DNA of 64,000 bases, taken from assembly GCA_021234155.1 (NCBI GenBank), contig JAJEKV010000026.1, positions 18,646,167 through 18,710,166 of the forward strand, in the 5' to 3' direction. The notes beneath the pieces are model-generated. The model was not told where the DNA came from and did not search any database. It was given only the letters and a program-made list of their open reading frames with translations. Position 1 is the stretch's first letter, and each line of letters begins with the position of its first letter. The position numbers and the translations under genes were made by a program. Shown one piece after another: positions 31,993 to 43,229 of this stretch. The DNA is from Isoetes taiwanensis (taxonomy: Eukaryota; Streptophyta; Lycopodiopsida; Isoetales; Isoetaceae).

Positions 31993-32764
31993 CCTTTTTC
32001 TCTTTCATCTTAGGACAGTTTGTTTTTAAATGACCATAAGAATTGCATCCATAGCATGGCCCTACCTTTTTCCTTTCATTTCCAAATCTTCCTTTCTTTT
32101 TCCCTGCAAACAAGATCTCAGCATTCTCTTCATCTCCCTTTAAAATTTTCTGCTGTTCTATTTCTGTCCTAATCATTAACTCAGCTTTTTCACGATTTCT
32201 TGCAACAGATCTTACCAAGGTAGCCAGCTGTTCATACTCAGAAAATGCTCTTGACAAAGAGAGTACATGGAAATCTTTAGTGATAGGTACTCCAGCAGCC
32301 TCAAGATCTGCAACAATGTTATCATATCTTTGGAAAAATACAGTCAAGTTATCTTCTTCTTTAAATTTCAACCTTCTCAGCTCCCTATGAAGCAATTCAA
32401 TTTGAGAAGAGTTTTTAACCTCATAATTTCTGATCAGAAATTCCCACATCTCCTTTGGTGTTTTATTTTTAATTTTAAGCATAATGCTAGAACTCAACTT
32501 GCTAGCAATAATGCACCTTGCCTGATGTGATCTTTTGGAGTTGCTTCCACTTGCACCAGCATTGATTGACGCTTCACTTCCACTTCCATCTCTATTGTTG
32601 GTGGTACTGCTCTCTGCTTCATCAACATTTTCTCCTGCTACAAGATCCCATAGATCTTCTGCCATTAACACGTCTTTCATTCTTTCCTTCCAAGCCTGGA
32701 ATCCAGCTTCACCTTGAAACAACTCAACACCATTTAATAATGATGAACCAAGCCTAGTTGCCAT
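31985..32764 (-). CDS. Ty1-copia gag
   Basis: 259-residue open frame starting MATRLGSS directly after the primer binding site. It has the UBN2/retrotransposon gag layout (FQAWKERMKDVL, LWDLVAGENV, KTPKEMWEFLIRNYE, FFQRYDNIVADLEAAG) and a zinc knuckle CYGCNSYGHLKTNCP (CX2CX4HX4C) near the end. It stops where gypsy sequence begins, so the frame into protease is lost; the matching pol part is probably 24284-25870, 6 kb away. Gag of this family forms the virus-like particle that packages element RNA. Confidence 0.88.
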   Translation of the reverse strand: MATRLGSSLLNGVELFQGEAGFQAWKERMKDVLMAEDLWDLVAGENVDEAESSTTNNRDGSGSEASINAGASGSNSKRSHQARCIIASKLSSSIMLKIKNKTPKEMWEFLIRNYEVKNSSQIELLHRELRRLKFKEEDNLTVFFQRYDNIVADLEAAGVPITKDFHVLSLSRAFSEYEQLATLVRSVARNREKAELMIRTEIEQQKILKGDEENAEILFAGKKKGRFGNERKKVGPCYGCNSYGHLKTNCPKMKEKKVF

Positions 32765-32767
32765 CTG

Positions 32768-32779
32768 GCTCTGATACCA
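32768..32779 (-). promoter_or_regulatory. Copia primer binding site (initiator Met tRNA)
   Basis: Minus strand TGGTATCAGAGC, complementary to the 3' end of plant initiator tRNA-Met, one base from the LTR end and just before the gag start codon. It primes minus-strand DNA synthesis in most plant copia elements. Confidence 0.92.
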
Positions 32780-32780
32780 A

Positions 32781-33657
32781 TGTTAAACAAATTCACCTTG
32801 TTGGGTAAAAGCATGTTAGGGTGTACCACTTTTGGAACCTGCAAAAGTACATACACTAGGTACTTCAGAACTGGGTACTTTCTCATTTTTCTTTTCATTA
32901 AAACTAATACAAAAATCCAAAATAAAAGTCAAGGACATGGTAATATTCAAAGTTAAAGTAAAGATAATGCTATTGAAGACCAATATGTATATAAAAAGTT
33001 CTAAAACATACCTTATATTGAGATATTGTGCAGGTACCTAGTACCCAGTCCTGGCTACCTTTTTAGGTACCTTTTTGGTCACTAAATAATACTTTTTAAG
33101 GGACACCCTAACATGCTTTTACCCTGTTAGATATCCCAGAACAATCACAAGCATACAATAAGTTTTAAGGCAACTAGCTCAAAGAGTTCTCAATCATTCC
33201 ATAATGTTTAAACAATACATATGGAAATATGACAATACTTCAATCTAAGTCATTCACAATATTTCTTGAGACAACTATAAAGTTATATCTCAAGCATTCC
33301 CCTGCATCGAATATCACCGATCAGTACCCCCAAAATACATCTTGATCTTAGATCTTATAGATCCAATCCGGACCGATAGCAGGTGGTTCCAGATCGGTTC
33401 CAGACTATTCGCCCTGGGCTTAGGAGCACGAGGGCATTTGGTCGATATTCATTCGACTCCTTAAAAACCATCTAATAATATGTTTTACATGATTGTTTAA
33501 CTATGTACCATGAAGTATTCGACATACTCAATATCTCACTTCTCATCAACATTTTAGCAACCCTAAGGTTCTACCATATTCTCCTGCTACTTAATGATTA
33601 ATCCCTTCTGCATGCCTTTGTTCTAACCACAACCAAATCTCACAGATATATCTAACA
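32781..33657 (-). mobile_element. Copia 5' LTR, carrying inverted-repeat element B
   Basis: Bounded by TGTTA...TAACA and adjoining the primer binding site, so it is the 5' LTR of the minus-strand copia. Without element B and its duplicate it is ~551 bp. It is inserted in the integrase region of a plus-strand gypsy element. No second LTR is found in the window. Confidence 0.85.
32803..33124. mobile_element. 322-bp inverted-repeat element B (4-bp target duplication)
   Basis: Starts GGGTAAAAGCATGTTAGGG and ends AACATGCTTTTACCC. The inverted termini match for ~22 bp before diverging. It is flanked by TGTT on both sides (32799-32802 and 33125-33128), inside the copia LTR. It is inverted relative to element A, exactly the same length, with the same subterminal GTACTTTT/GTACCTAGTACCC words. 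No ORF. Confidence 0.85.
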
Positions 33658-34607
33658 TTAATAATTTCATCACCCGATACTGTCGTCAGCGATCGTGGAC
33701 CACAATTCGTCACAGGTTTTTGGAAGCGGCTTTTGGAATTATTGCATATTGACCGCTCACTGACATCTGATCATCATCCAGAAAGTAATGGGCAGGCATA
33801 GCGCACTAATCAGACTCTGGAGCAATATTTAAGGTGCTTTATCAGTTATCAGCAGGATGATTGGGTCGATTATCTTCCACTAGCTGAGTTTGCCTATAAT
33901 AACTCAATATATGCTTCCACTGGCCAGACTCTGTTCTTTCTAAACTCTGGTCAGCATCCTCATTGGTCCCTTAGCGTCGCTGGTGGTGACTCGGTCAATC
34001 CTAATGCCGAGTCTCGACTTGAGAAACTCCAGGCTCTTCAATCGGATCTTCAGCATCATCATCACTGAGCACAGGAACGCTATCGGCATTATGCTGATTT
34101 GTATCGGCAAGAAACTCCTAAATTTCACGTTGGTGACCTTGTCTGGCTTCTTCATAGGAACCTCCCTACCTCACGTCCTGCAATAAGCTTGACTATCGTC
34201 GCCTTGGTCCTTACCGGATCACGGTTCAGATCAGCAATGTGGCATTATGGCTCAAGCTTCCTCCAACTGTTCGGCTTCATCCAGTATTCCATGTTTCTCT
34301 ATTGGAGCCCTACACCGTCAATACTTTCCCAGATCGCGTACCTCCGTTGCCACCACCAGTAGAAATTGATGATCATGAGGAGTTCGAGGTTCGAGAGATT
34401 CTGGACTCCAAGTTTCTTCGTCGACGATTGTATTACTTTGTCGATTAGGAAGGTTACTCGCCAAGTGATAGAACCTGGGAGCCTGCCGAGAATCTGAGTA
34501 ATACTCCTGATAAACTTGCGGAGTTTCACCGGCATTACCCGGATAAGCCAAGTTTGAGTACTTGGCCCCAGCTCCGAGGACTCGTCGCCGTCGTAGGAGG
34601 GGGATGG
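33658..34607 (+). pseudogene. Chromodomain Ty3-gypsy integrase end
   Basis: Plus strand. It has an integrase core part (DTVVSDRGPQF, then SDHHPESNGQA), a linker AEFAYNNS, then after frame changes a GPYRI-like region, LHPVFHVSLLEPY and a chromodomain-like tail (EFEVREILDSK...LYYFVD, then EGYSPSDRTWEPAENL). Stops occur at 33799, 34066 and 34447. This layout fits plant chromoviruses, whose chromodomain steers integration to heterochromatin. The upstream part is cut off by the copia LTR. A purine-rich tract (34592-34607) ends it, directly before the LTR. Confidence 0.82.
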
Positions 34608-35450
34608 TGTGACGACCATACGAATATTCGTCACACGGATGCAAAACCGTAGTTGCACGGTGCAAGGTTTGAACTCGCAACCTCCCAATTGTGAATCATA
34701 CACCTTTGCCAAGTGCCCTACTAATATTTGTTAAAGACATTCCCTCATGTCTTTCTCATATGGGGGGCTGTTTCTATGAGGTTCTGGAATATTCTAGAAT
34801 CTACATGCATGCGCGACACTTGGAATCATCTCATGTGGTGCGATCCTGACCGTTGGCCTACATATATAAGGAGGCATCTCCTTCTTGTCAAACCATTCCG
34901 GTTCAACGCCAGTCTTGAGCCTTCTAGGCATCTGTCTCGTATTCCTGCTTGCCTTCAGGGCATTGTACTCTTGATTCCTGTTCATATATCAGATTCTTTG
35001 CCGATCTTGGCGTATTTCTTTCGTATTTCTTGCATATTTTTCACGTATTTTCCTTGTTTTCGCGTAGGTTCATGACAACGACCTTCTTTGACATTATGCT
35101 TCAGGGAAGGTTCTGAGGTAGAGTTGACGTGATTCTGGTACGGGCAAGCTTTAGCAACAATATCTTCGGGGATATCTTCGGAGGATAAAATCCTTCGGAG
35201 TCCCTGCTGCTCGTCCTTAACTAATCCAGGTTGTTACCTTAAATTTGGGCTTTGCCCTTGGCTTGACATGCATATACTAGAATATTCTTAAACCTGCCCA
35301 TCGCTATTGCCGCACTATAAAGGTAAAGGGGGCCACATTTCAGCTATTTTCAACTCATTCTATATCAAGTAATAGTTCTTCTTATGGTCTGGTGAGTTGA
35401 TTTTGTGTCAGTTGATTTATCCATTGATCACTTGATGTTCGTTATTCCAT
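34608..35450 (+). mobile_element. Gypsy 3' LTR (end uncertain)
   Basis: Starts TGTGACGACC right after the polypurine tract GTAGGAGGGGGATGG. A perfect 9-bp inverted repeat GTGTGACGA/TCGTCACAC spans its start (34606-34637). A TATA-like ACTATAAAGG lies near 35305, as expected for LTR promoters. A CA end near 35450 is only a guess, since no second LTR or target duplication is available. It contains a tRNA-like stretch (34658-34723). Confidence 0.55.
34658..34723 (-). other. tRNA-like (Pol III A/B box) sequence inside the LTR
   Basis: Minus strand TAGGGCACTTGGCAAAGG resembles a D-arm/A box, and GGTTGCGAGTTCAAACC resembles the T-arm/B box at the right spacing. The acceptor stem does not pair well, so it is not called as a functional tRNA. 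It could be a SINE remnant or a tRNA-derived insertion. Confidence 0.4.
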
Positions 35451-36692
35451 AACACAGAAATAGCACAGAAATTCAAGATCATATTGACTGTATTATAGAA
35501 ATTCAAGATTACACTGATAAAAAACAGTCACAGAGTACTGATTAAGAAAGTTCCACTGATTCCACAAAAAAAGTATTACACAACTGAAAATAGAAGAACA
35601 CAAGAACTGATTATGTCTTTTTCTTCCATGATTCCAGAGCTTCTCCAATAGAACGACCATGCTCATCTTTACAATAATGAGCACAAGATTAGCCAGGACA
35701 GAAAGGATAAAAGGAAAAGCCATTGTGAAGCATCAAACCTTTAACAAGATTTGGTAGAGGTAAATGCTAACAGGATAAAGAAGTTTGGAAAAAAAAAAAA
35801 ACAGCATAGAAATAAGCTAGGCATGTTCTTGCAGCAACTTGGCATAGAAATAAGCTAGGCATGTTCTTGAAGCAACTGTTAACAGTGAATCTAATGGTCT
35901 AACAGAATCCACAGCGCATCCAGGTAAATGTAGGCACCTAAATACATAAAAAAAAAAGCGTTAGGGATGCAAACAGGGTAAATAATCTTAAGAAAGGCAT
36001 GCAAATGAAGTTATCTTATCAAATCTTGACAAAAGATCCTTCCAAATCTTCGAAAATCAGGTAAAGTAAAATTTCAGGACTAGAGTCAGTAAAAGATTAA
36101 CAGATTTTGCTTTCTTACCTGAGCTTCAGCGACACAAACTCCAAGAAAAAACTCTGAAAACTAGCTATGGCAACTGCCGGAATGCAAAATCCACAAGATC
36201 AGAAAAAATAACTCCAAAACTATGCCGATCTGCAAAAACACTCTGCTATGGCAACTGATAAACTATGCACAAATGCCATGGCAACAGAAAAAAGGCAAAC
36301 GTCCATGCCAAAGCAGAGATCGCCATAGCTCTGTGCACGGCTATGACAATGAAAGCATCGCCGGAAGAAAGAAGGAAAAAAAATAAAAAACTAGCAGAAC
36401 TGCAGGGTTGGGAAGAAGGTTAAGTAGATGGATTGGAGTTGGTATTTTAATGGTAATTTGAATTTCGGCGGCATGCTAAGAGAATATGTATTAATATATG
36501 AATCTTACATAATAAATGCAAAACAAAATCTATGTGTTGATATTAATATATGAATCTTACATTGCGCATCCCTTATGAATCAATCCTGTGCTCGAACCAA
36601 TCCTGGAGATACGTCATAATGCTGCAAGTAGAGCTGAATCATATGTTGATGCTGGAGGTTAAAATCTCTGAGATAAGTCAGACTTGTTAGTT
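35451..36692. other. Unassigned AT-rich DNA with a ~38-bp tandem doublet
   Basis: A word containing GCATAGAAATAAGCTAGGC is repeated in tandem near 35805-35878. Otherwise no gene is recognised. The stretch at 36150-36330 is enriched in TATGGCAACTG-type words. Confidence 0.5.
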
Positions 36693-36709
36693 AGAAAATG
36701 CTCACATTT

Positions 36710-37924
36710 GTGAAGGTTGCATGGTCTAAGTGTATAAAACCTAAGTCTGCTGGAGGTTTGGGCATGACAGATTTCCATTTGCAGAGTAAGGTTATGATCT
36801 CAAAATTCATTTGGCGGCTTCTCGTAGGTAAGGATGATTCTCCTGGGTTACGGCTTATTGCACAGGCTCTTACCTACTGTATCCCTTTTGGTAAAGTCAC
36901 ACTCAAACCTGTTCTTCCATGGAGTTTATTTTATGAGTTGCGGCCTTATCATAATGCTTCTCCATTCTTAAAGGGATTGTTAGATTCCTGGCACACAGTC
37001 AAAACTTTATTTCACATCAGTCCAACTGCTTGTGTACAGCTTGATCGCACCTTGTTGGTGGATCCCTCGGTAGACAATCAACCACTTTGCTTTACATTGC
37101 ACCCATTGACTCAAAGGCGTTGGAAAAGTCTTTGGAATCTTAACTATTGCAAGCATGGTATGACTCGAGGCCGATTGTCGACATGGGAGGCTTTTCAGTT
37201 AAAGTTTCTATTGGGGCGATGGGATAGAGTTCTTTGGCAAAAAGTTGCTGATTTTCTACAGCCTATTCTGCCACACCAAGAAGATATTTTGGTATGGGTT
37301 TGTCATGAAGAAATTAAGGAGTGCAAACTTGTGAACTCTATGAATCAGTTCTTGCTTGATACTGATATTCTTCCTCCGTCTAATAAGTGGTCTCTTCAAC
37401 TTCCTCCTCTTCAATGGCAGAAGGTGTGGTCTTGGGCATGGGACAAGCTACTTCATCCTAAAGTGGCAGTTCTTTGGTGGCAGATTCTTCATAGGTGTCT
37501 GCGGGTTAATGTGCTTGTCCATAAGTTTAACCCTAGAATATCAAATCAGTGTCCAGTATGCAAGCGTGGATCTGAGACCATTGAGCATTGCTTTTTCATT
37601 TGTGAACACCTTAGACAGGTATGGGACTGGTTGTTTTCCCTTTTTCAGGTTTCACTAACAAGTCAACAACTGCTTTTGGCAATTTACCCAAGTACCTGGA
37701 CAGAGTTACAAGGCCAGGCTTTTCATCTAGCAGCAGGATGGTTGCTTTGGACTATCTGGAAAAGACGAAGATTGGTAATCTTCAAAGGTCTGGATGTGGC
37801 AGATAATCGTGTTCTCCAAGAAGCTCAAGGTTACATTGTAAAGTCGTATCATTGTTCTTCACTTGCCCCTCGCAAGAGGCGATTGATTTTTGAGGAGTAT
37901 TTGGATGTGCACTCTTATGCTTAG
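36710..37924 (+). pseudogene. LINE 3 ORF2, C-terminal part
   Basis: Open frame of ~404 residues starting in mid-protein at VKVAWSKCIKPKSAGGLG, the conserved segment after the RT thumb. It continues to a zf-RVT region (WWQILHRCLRVN...CPVCKRGSETIEHCFF) and LLWTIWKRRRL, ending ...DVHSYA. The endonuclease and RT catalytic core are missing. The in-frame Met upstream (36698) lies in the target duplication and is not part of the element. No internal stops, so the insertion is recent, but it cannot encode an active enzyme. Confidence 0.9.
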
Positions 37925-38047
37925 GCAGGTTGCTTCACTCGGTGGGTTTCAGCTTATCCGCTGAGATTTTATTCCTGTCTCTGCATTTATACTTGTATTT
38001 GACTCTTTGATTGAATAAAGTCTGACGTCCTTCAACAAAAAAAAAAA
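36710..38047 (+). mobile_element. 5'-truncated LINE (LINE 3) with perfect target duplication
   Basis: Bounded by the 17-bp direct repeat AGAAAATGCTCACATTT at 36693-36709 and 38048-38064. The element holds the ORF2 C-terminus, a short 3' UTR with a GAATAAAG poly(A)-signal-like word near 38013, and an A-run before the right repeat. This is the signature of target-primed reverse transcription stopping early. Confidence 0.93.
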
Positions 38048-38064
38048 AGAAAATGCTCACATTT

Positions 38065-38748
38065 ACTATTATGCATTATATGGGCCTCTACACAGCCCAG
38101 TAGGGGTACTTTCTCTTTATTCTTAGCATGGGCATGATAATGTAGATGGCTACCAGACTTTATAATATCCTCTAAACCATCTTCCATGCCTTCATTAAGT
38201 GTGAAGGTCAGCTTCTCACTTCTGATGGTGATAAAAACCTATTGGTGCATACAATTGCTAGAAAGGAAACTCAACAATGTTAATAAGCTTACCTACTATT
38301 TCAATTCTAATAAAACACTCAATATACCAGCTGTAATGAACCAAACAGCACATGAATATTTCATACAACAAAGAAATAAAGCACTGCCAACCATCTTGAG
38401 GGTTATCTAGTGGCTCAATTCCGAACATTGGTGGAGCTCTTGTAGTAGGCTAGGATAACCTTCAAACTTTGTTAAATTACTGCTTTTCCAATTGCAGCAC
38501 AATGCAAAACTGGATATCAATTTTTAATTTGCACTTGCATAAGAAAAAGGTTATGTAGTACCTACTTGAAGGATGGACTGGTGAATTTATCTGTTGAAAT
38601 TTTTTAATAATAATTAGGCCAGAGAATCCTCTACTATATACCCCCTATTGCCTCAAAAATTCGTTGCTACTTACTTTAAATCATGGAGTTTTCGAGAACA
38701 TTAGAAAGTACTTTTAAGAGCCAAACATTATGGACTTATCTAGGAGAT
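38065..38748. other. No feature seen
   Basis: AT-rich stretch between LINE 3 and the Harbinger-like MITE. No coding or repeat signal is recognised. Confidence 0.5.
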
Positions 38749-38751
38749 TAA

Positions 38752-39160
38752 GGCCCTTTTTCCACGGTAGTCTTATTTCTAAAAGTCACATATTTTATCA
38801 AATGATGTTTGGCCACCTATTGTCTTAAAAAATTTTCACTTTTCCACTATAAAAATAAGACATGTCTTATTTAGGTTCGGGATAGGTTTGGGTTGTTAAT
38901 GGAGTCTTATTTTATTCTGGGGGATTTCCACCGCCATAAAATAAGACACCTAGTCTTATTTGAAATATAACTAAAAATAAGACGTGTCTTATTTTTTCAT
39001 GGTTTTCCACTAGTATTTTAGTGGTGTCATATTTTATGACTACCATGCAGTGGAAAAGCAAGATTCAATTTGTGTGTCTCATTTTTAGCCCTGGAGTCAC
39101 AAATGGTGTCATATATGGTATATGGCAGTCGTATTTTGCGACTACTGTGGAAAAAGGGCC
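38752..39160. mobile_element. Harbinger/Tourist-like MITE (~409 bp)
   Basis: Inverted termini GGCCCTTTTTCCACGGTAGTC and GACTACTGTGGAAAAAGGGCC (one mismatch), flanked by TAA on both sides (38749-38751 and 39161-39163). TAA/TTA targets and GGC-type ends are typical of PIF/Harbinger MITEs. The interior repeats GTCTTATTT-type words in both orientations. No ORF. Confidence 0.85.
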
Positions 39161-39163
39161 TAA

Positions 39164-40234
39164 AAAGACTTATCCAAAATGAAATGGGAGATCAATAGCT
39201 ATAGATGACCTCCAAACAAGGATCCAAGATGATAATATAAAAGCAAAAAGGGACTAGTTACTTATGTGCACAAAATAAATAATTAAACTAATCTTATTTA
39301 TCATTCACTAGTTTCTTGATCCTTCTTAGATGCTAATATGATCTTTCATCTGAAACAAAACAGATACAAGAAATATGTGAAATATTTGGATTCTTGCTCA
39401 AGATGCCTATTAAGTTAGATCCCCTTAATTCATTTTGAATCCATCCCAAAGTTCCTCGCAAATTTGATTTATTTATTTTGAATGTACTGAAGAATTAAAG
39501 GCATTTTTTTGATAAGTTTCCCTTTGATAAACCACGCATTCTCAGGGAACACTCTAATTGTCATGATAGGATTGCAGAGCACAGAATTTTTTTAGATGCG
39601 TCAGCTTGATCGCCTTCATTTCTATCTCAAATCACAATGTCACGCAGGACGGTATCTGGCCCGTTAAGTGATTGCAAAACGACATCTAGTTTATCTTTGA
39701 AATCCAAGCAGTGATGACTTTATCATCCTCTAGCTGCTTCTAAACTATAGAAATGGTGGCGATTGTTTCTTATTTTTCCAACATTCTTATAGAAACAAAT
39801 TTAGTAGAATTGGATGTTTTACCATAAAATTGAGGTTTTTACTGTAAAATGTTTATTAATTTGGCGAATTTACTATAATTGGGATGCAATATTATCAAAT
39901 TTTGGCGATTTTATGAAGTTCTTTAGTGTACGCATCCTAGTAAACCATCGAATCTAGATTTTAAAAAATGGTAAAATATAGCAACTTTACGAAGTTTCAC
40001 ACCTTAAAGTCATCACTAAATCCAAGTAAGTTTTTGTCCACCTGATGCTGAGGCCAAAAGCTCATATTGTTATTTTGTCACATGAACATGGCAAAACTAA
40101 AACAGGTTTTGTCATGAGATGGGGCCAATTACATGAAACGGCATGAGCATGGCCAACTAAAATCGACAGGTCTTGTCCGTATCATGGATAGTCTTGCGGC
40201 ATGTTTTTAGAAATAATTCGGTTACTCTTCCTTC
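39164..40234. other. No feature seen
   Basis: AT-rich intergenic sequence between the MITE and the PPR remnant. No coding or repeat signal is recognised. Confidence 0.5.
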
Positions 40235-42400
40235 TCAAGTCTGGCTGATTGCAGGATTCCACACATCATCTTGTACATTATCTTCAATCCCCAAAACATG
40301 TCTTGTAGCCCATTTTCCACTTTCTAAATCACCATGAATTTTGCAGGCAGCAATGAAAACCACCCATGATGAGCAATCGACATGGATAGGCATATTGTTG
40401 ATATAGTCTGCTGCTTCATCTAACTGTCCTGCTCTCCCAATGATGTCAATCATGGAATGGTTGTGCTCAGCTACTGCCACGATTCTATAATCTCCTTCCA
40501 TCAAACATCTGAAATCCAACATCTACCAATCCTGCATGACTGCATCCTGAAAAGATATTAAGAAATGTAACTGCATCAAGCTCCACCTGGTTCAAGAAAA
40601 GAAGGGCATTCATACACTGGCCATGTTGGCTATATGCCGCAACAATGTTATTCCACGATACTGCATCATGCTCTGGCATTTCATAAAAAACCCGCAGGCA
40701 CTGTTCAGACTACCTTGCTTGCCATACATATTGATAATCATATTTCCCATGTATTTGACATACTCAGATCGCTCCCCTAAGCTGCAAGCATGAATAAAAG
40801 AATTTTCTGACAAAATTGCCTGCTCGGTACAGAGGTCAGGCATGTGAGCTACAGTTTCAACGTCTGGCATGATATGATCCTTGAACATATCATAAAACAG
40901 TTTCACTGTATCATCAGTGTGCCCATGTTGCATGTATGCGGTGCCCATTGCACTCCATGTAATAATGTCTTTATCATGCATTTTCTGAAATACTTTTTCC
41001 GCATTTTCAAGACTACCACATTTATTATACATGGTCAGGATGGCTGTTCCCATGACTAGTTCTGAACTATAACCATGTTCAGTGATTTGTTTGTGAATCA
41101 ACACGCCCTGCGCTAAATTACATGTACTTGCACAGGCATCTAGCATGGCAAGAAAAGTGCTCATATTTGGTGTTATGCTTATCAGATGCATATCTTGAAA
41201 GAGCTGAAGAGCCTCTTCATCGTAACAATTATAGGCATAAACACTAATCATAACATTCCATGAAATAATGTCAGGATGAAGTAATTTATTAAATACAATC
41301 CGAGCATCTTGAACATATCCAAATCTACCATACATATTTACAAGAGCAGTTCCAACAAAAACATCTGTCTCTAATCCATAGTATGCTATTTGTTCAAGGA
41401 CTTGGACACCCTCTCCTATGGCTTTCACGTGGATGCAAGCATCAACAATGCACATAAATGTGAACTTATCAGGTCTTATATTTTCAGTGTACATTGTGTA
41501 ATAAAGTTGAATGGCCTACCTTGCATGCCCATGCTGCACGTGGGTCATAATCAAGGAATTCCAGGTGATAATATCCCAAGTGTTCATGTTGCCAAAGACA
41601 ATGCATGCATCTCTCAAGCTTCCACATTTGTTATACATATTCACAAGTGCATTCTCAAGAACAAGGTCTGACTTGAATTCATGTTTGATAATGTGAGCAT
41701 GATCAAAAAGCCTTGAGACAACATGGTTGAATTGCTACAGGCATCAAGCAAGTTAATGAAAGTTATTTTATCTTGAACTACACTTTCCAATTGCATAGTC
41801 TCAAAAAGTAAAAAGGAATTCCTTGGATACCCCTGTTGGGCATATGCTACAATTAAGACATTCCATGGTGCTGCAATGGCAGACTTGGGCAGCTCATCAA
41901 ACACAGCTTGTGCATCTGGCAGGCTACCACATTTGCCATACATATCAACAAGGCTTGTAGATAGTATTGGGTCTGATTGAAACAAGATCTTAGGAATGCT
42001 TGCATGGACAAGTCTACCCTCTGTAAGATTTCCAAGAGAAGAACATCCAGCAAGGGCAATAGTAATTGTTACCTTGTCAGGATTTATGCCTTCCAGTTGC
42101 AGTTTTTGAAAGAGGTAAATCGTATCCTTCCCATTTCCATCCTACATTGCATCAAATATCTTCCGTGCATTTGGAGTACTTCCACACTTTCCATACATAT
42201 TAACAATAGCAGTGCCTAGAACAACATTCAGTACAAGACCACTGTCAAGAATATGTGCATGTACCAGTTTACCTTCTGGTAAGGCAGCCAGTTTAGAGCA
42301 AGAAGTTAAAAGTGCAAGGAAAGTTATCTTGCTTGGCGTCTGAATCGCATACATTTCTCTAAAAACTTGCAAAGATGATCAATGTGGGCGCCCAAGGTAC
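40235..42400 (-). pseudogene. PLS-type PPR protein gene, broken
   Basis: Minus strand. Tandem pentatricopeptide repeats with plant PLS wording recur throughout (GTAIVNMYGKCGS, TSLVDMYGKCGS, GTALVNMYGRFGY, GTAILTMYNKCGS, IINMYGKQGS). They continue to HAGLVDVGFQMFDG, MIDIIGRAGQLDEAADYI and an E-domain-like SSWVVFIAACKIHGD near 40330. At least four frame changes or stops (about 42140, 41640-41500, 40680, 40500) break the frame, and the N-terminus is missing beyond 42372. No DYW deaminase end is present. PPR proteins of this class bind organelle RNA for C-to-U editing; this copy cannot be functional. Confidence 0.88.
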
Positions 42401-43221
42401 AAATCCTATAGGGGGAAGCGACAAATTTCAGATCTTCAGAATTTAGGGTAGAAGCATGAAAGGGGAGGCAAAAAAAGGGACACATTTATACATTTACAAA
42501 ATGCAAAATGTAGAGAAAATTGACCCATGAAGCTAATTAATATGGTCATTAATAATCATGCGGATTTTGAATTTGGGGGTAATTTTGAAACGTGAATGCC
42601 ATTTCTCTCCCGCTCTCCACGTGCAGAGGTCATTTCTCTCCCGCTCTCATGCTCCATCGCCAAATCCTTCTATCTTGCTTGCTGGCCGGATCATCCATTC
42701 TTTGATCATCCTGCTATAATCTCTTTCGTCGTTCTTATGATGCTTCATCACCAGATCATTCTATCTTGCTTGTTAGGCGAATAAGCCTTCTTAGATCATT
42801 CTACTGTGGAGTTTGAATCGATCGGTCTTAGTTTGAGTTGGGGAATATGGGAAAGAGGATTGAAGAGGATCCAGCTTATAACATTTTAGGTTGAAGAGGA
42901 TTGAATCAATTTCATTATGGGAAAGAGGATTGAAGAGCAGCTTATAACATTTTAGGTTGAAGAGGATTGAATCAATTTCGTTTTGTATATTCTTTGAGAT
43001 AATGATGATCTCTTCAACAACAAAAAATCGTGCAAGGAATCCCCTTCAAGCATACCAGCGGAAAATAGAAGTTTTCAAATGCTACATCCATGCCTTGGCT
43101 TTTCTCCTGTTATGAAAGGGAAGGTTGCAGCTCGGATTTTTAAGGTAACATCCAATAACTCAATCTTGATCAGATTTCCTTGGGGCTACATCAGCTATGG
43201 AGAGGTATCAATAAGGTACTA
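42401..43221. other. Intergenic, with a ~68-bp tandem duplication
   Basis: ATGGGAAAGAGGATTGAAGAG...AATCAATTTC occurs at 42847 and 42917, the second copy slightly shorter. A CATTTCTCTCCCGCTCTC word is also doubled near 42599 and 42629. No gene seen. Confidence 0.6.
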
Positions 43222-43229
43222 GTTTGTTT

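Noticed and set aside
34658-34723. Functional tRNA gene
   Set aside because: Box-like motifs are present but the acceptor stem and anticodon arm do not pair convincingly.
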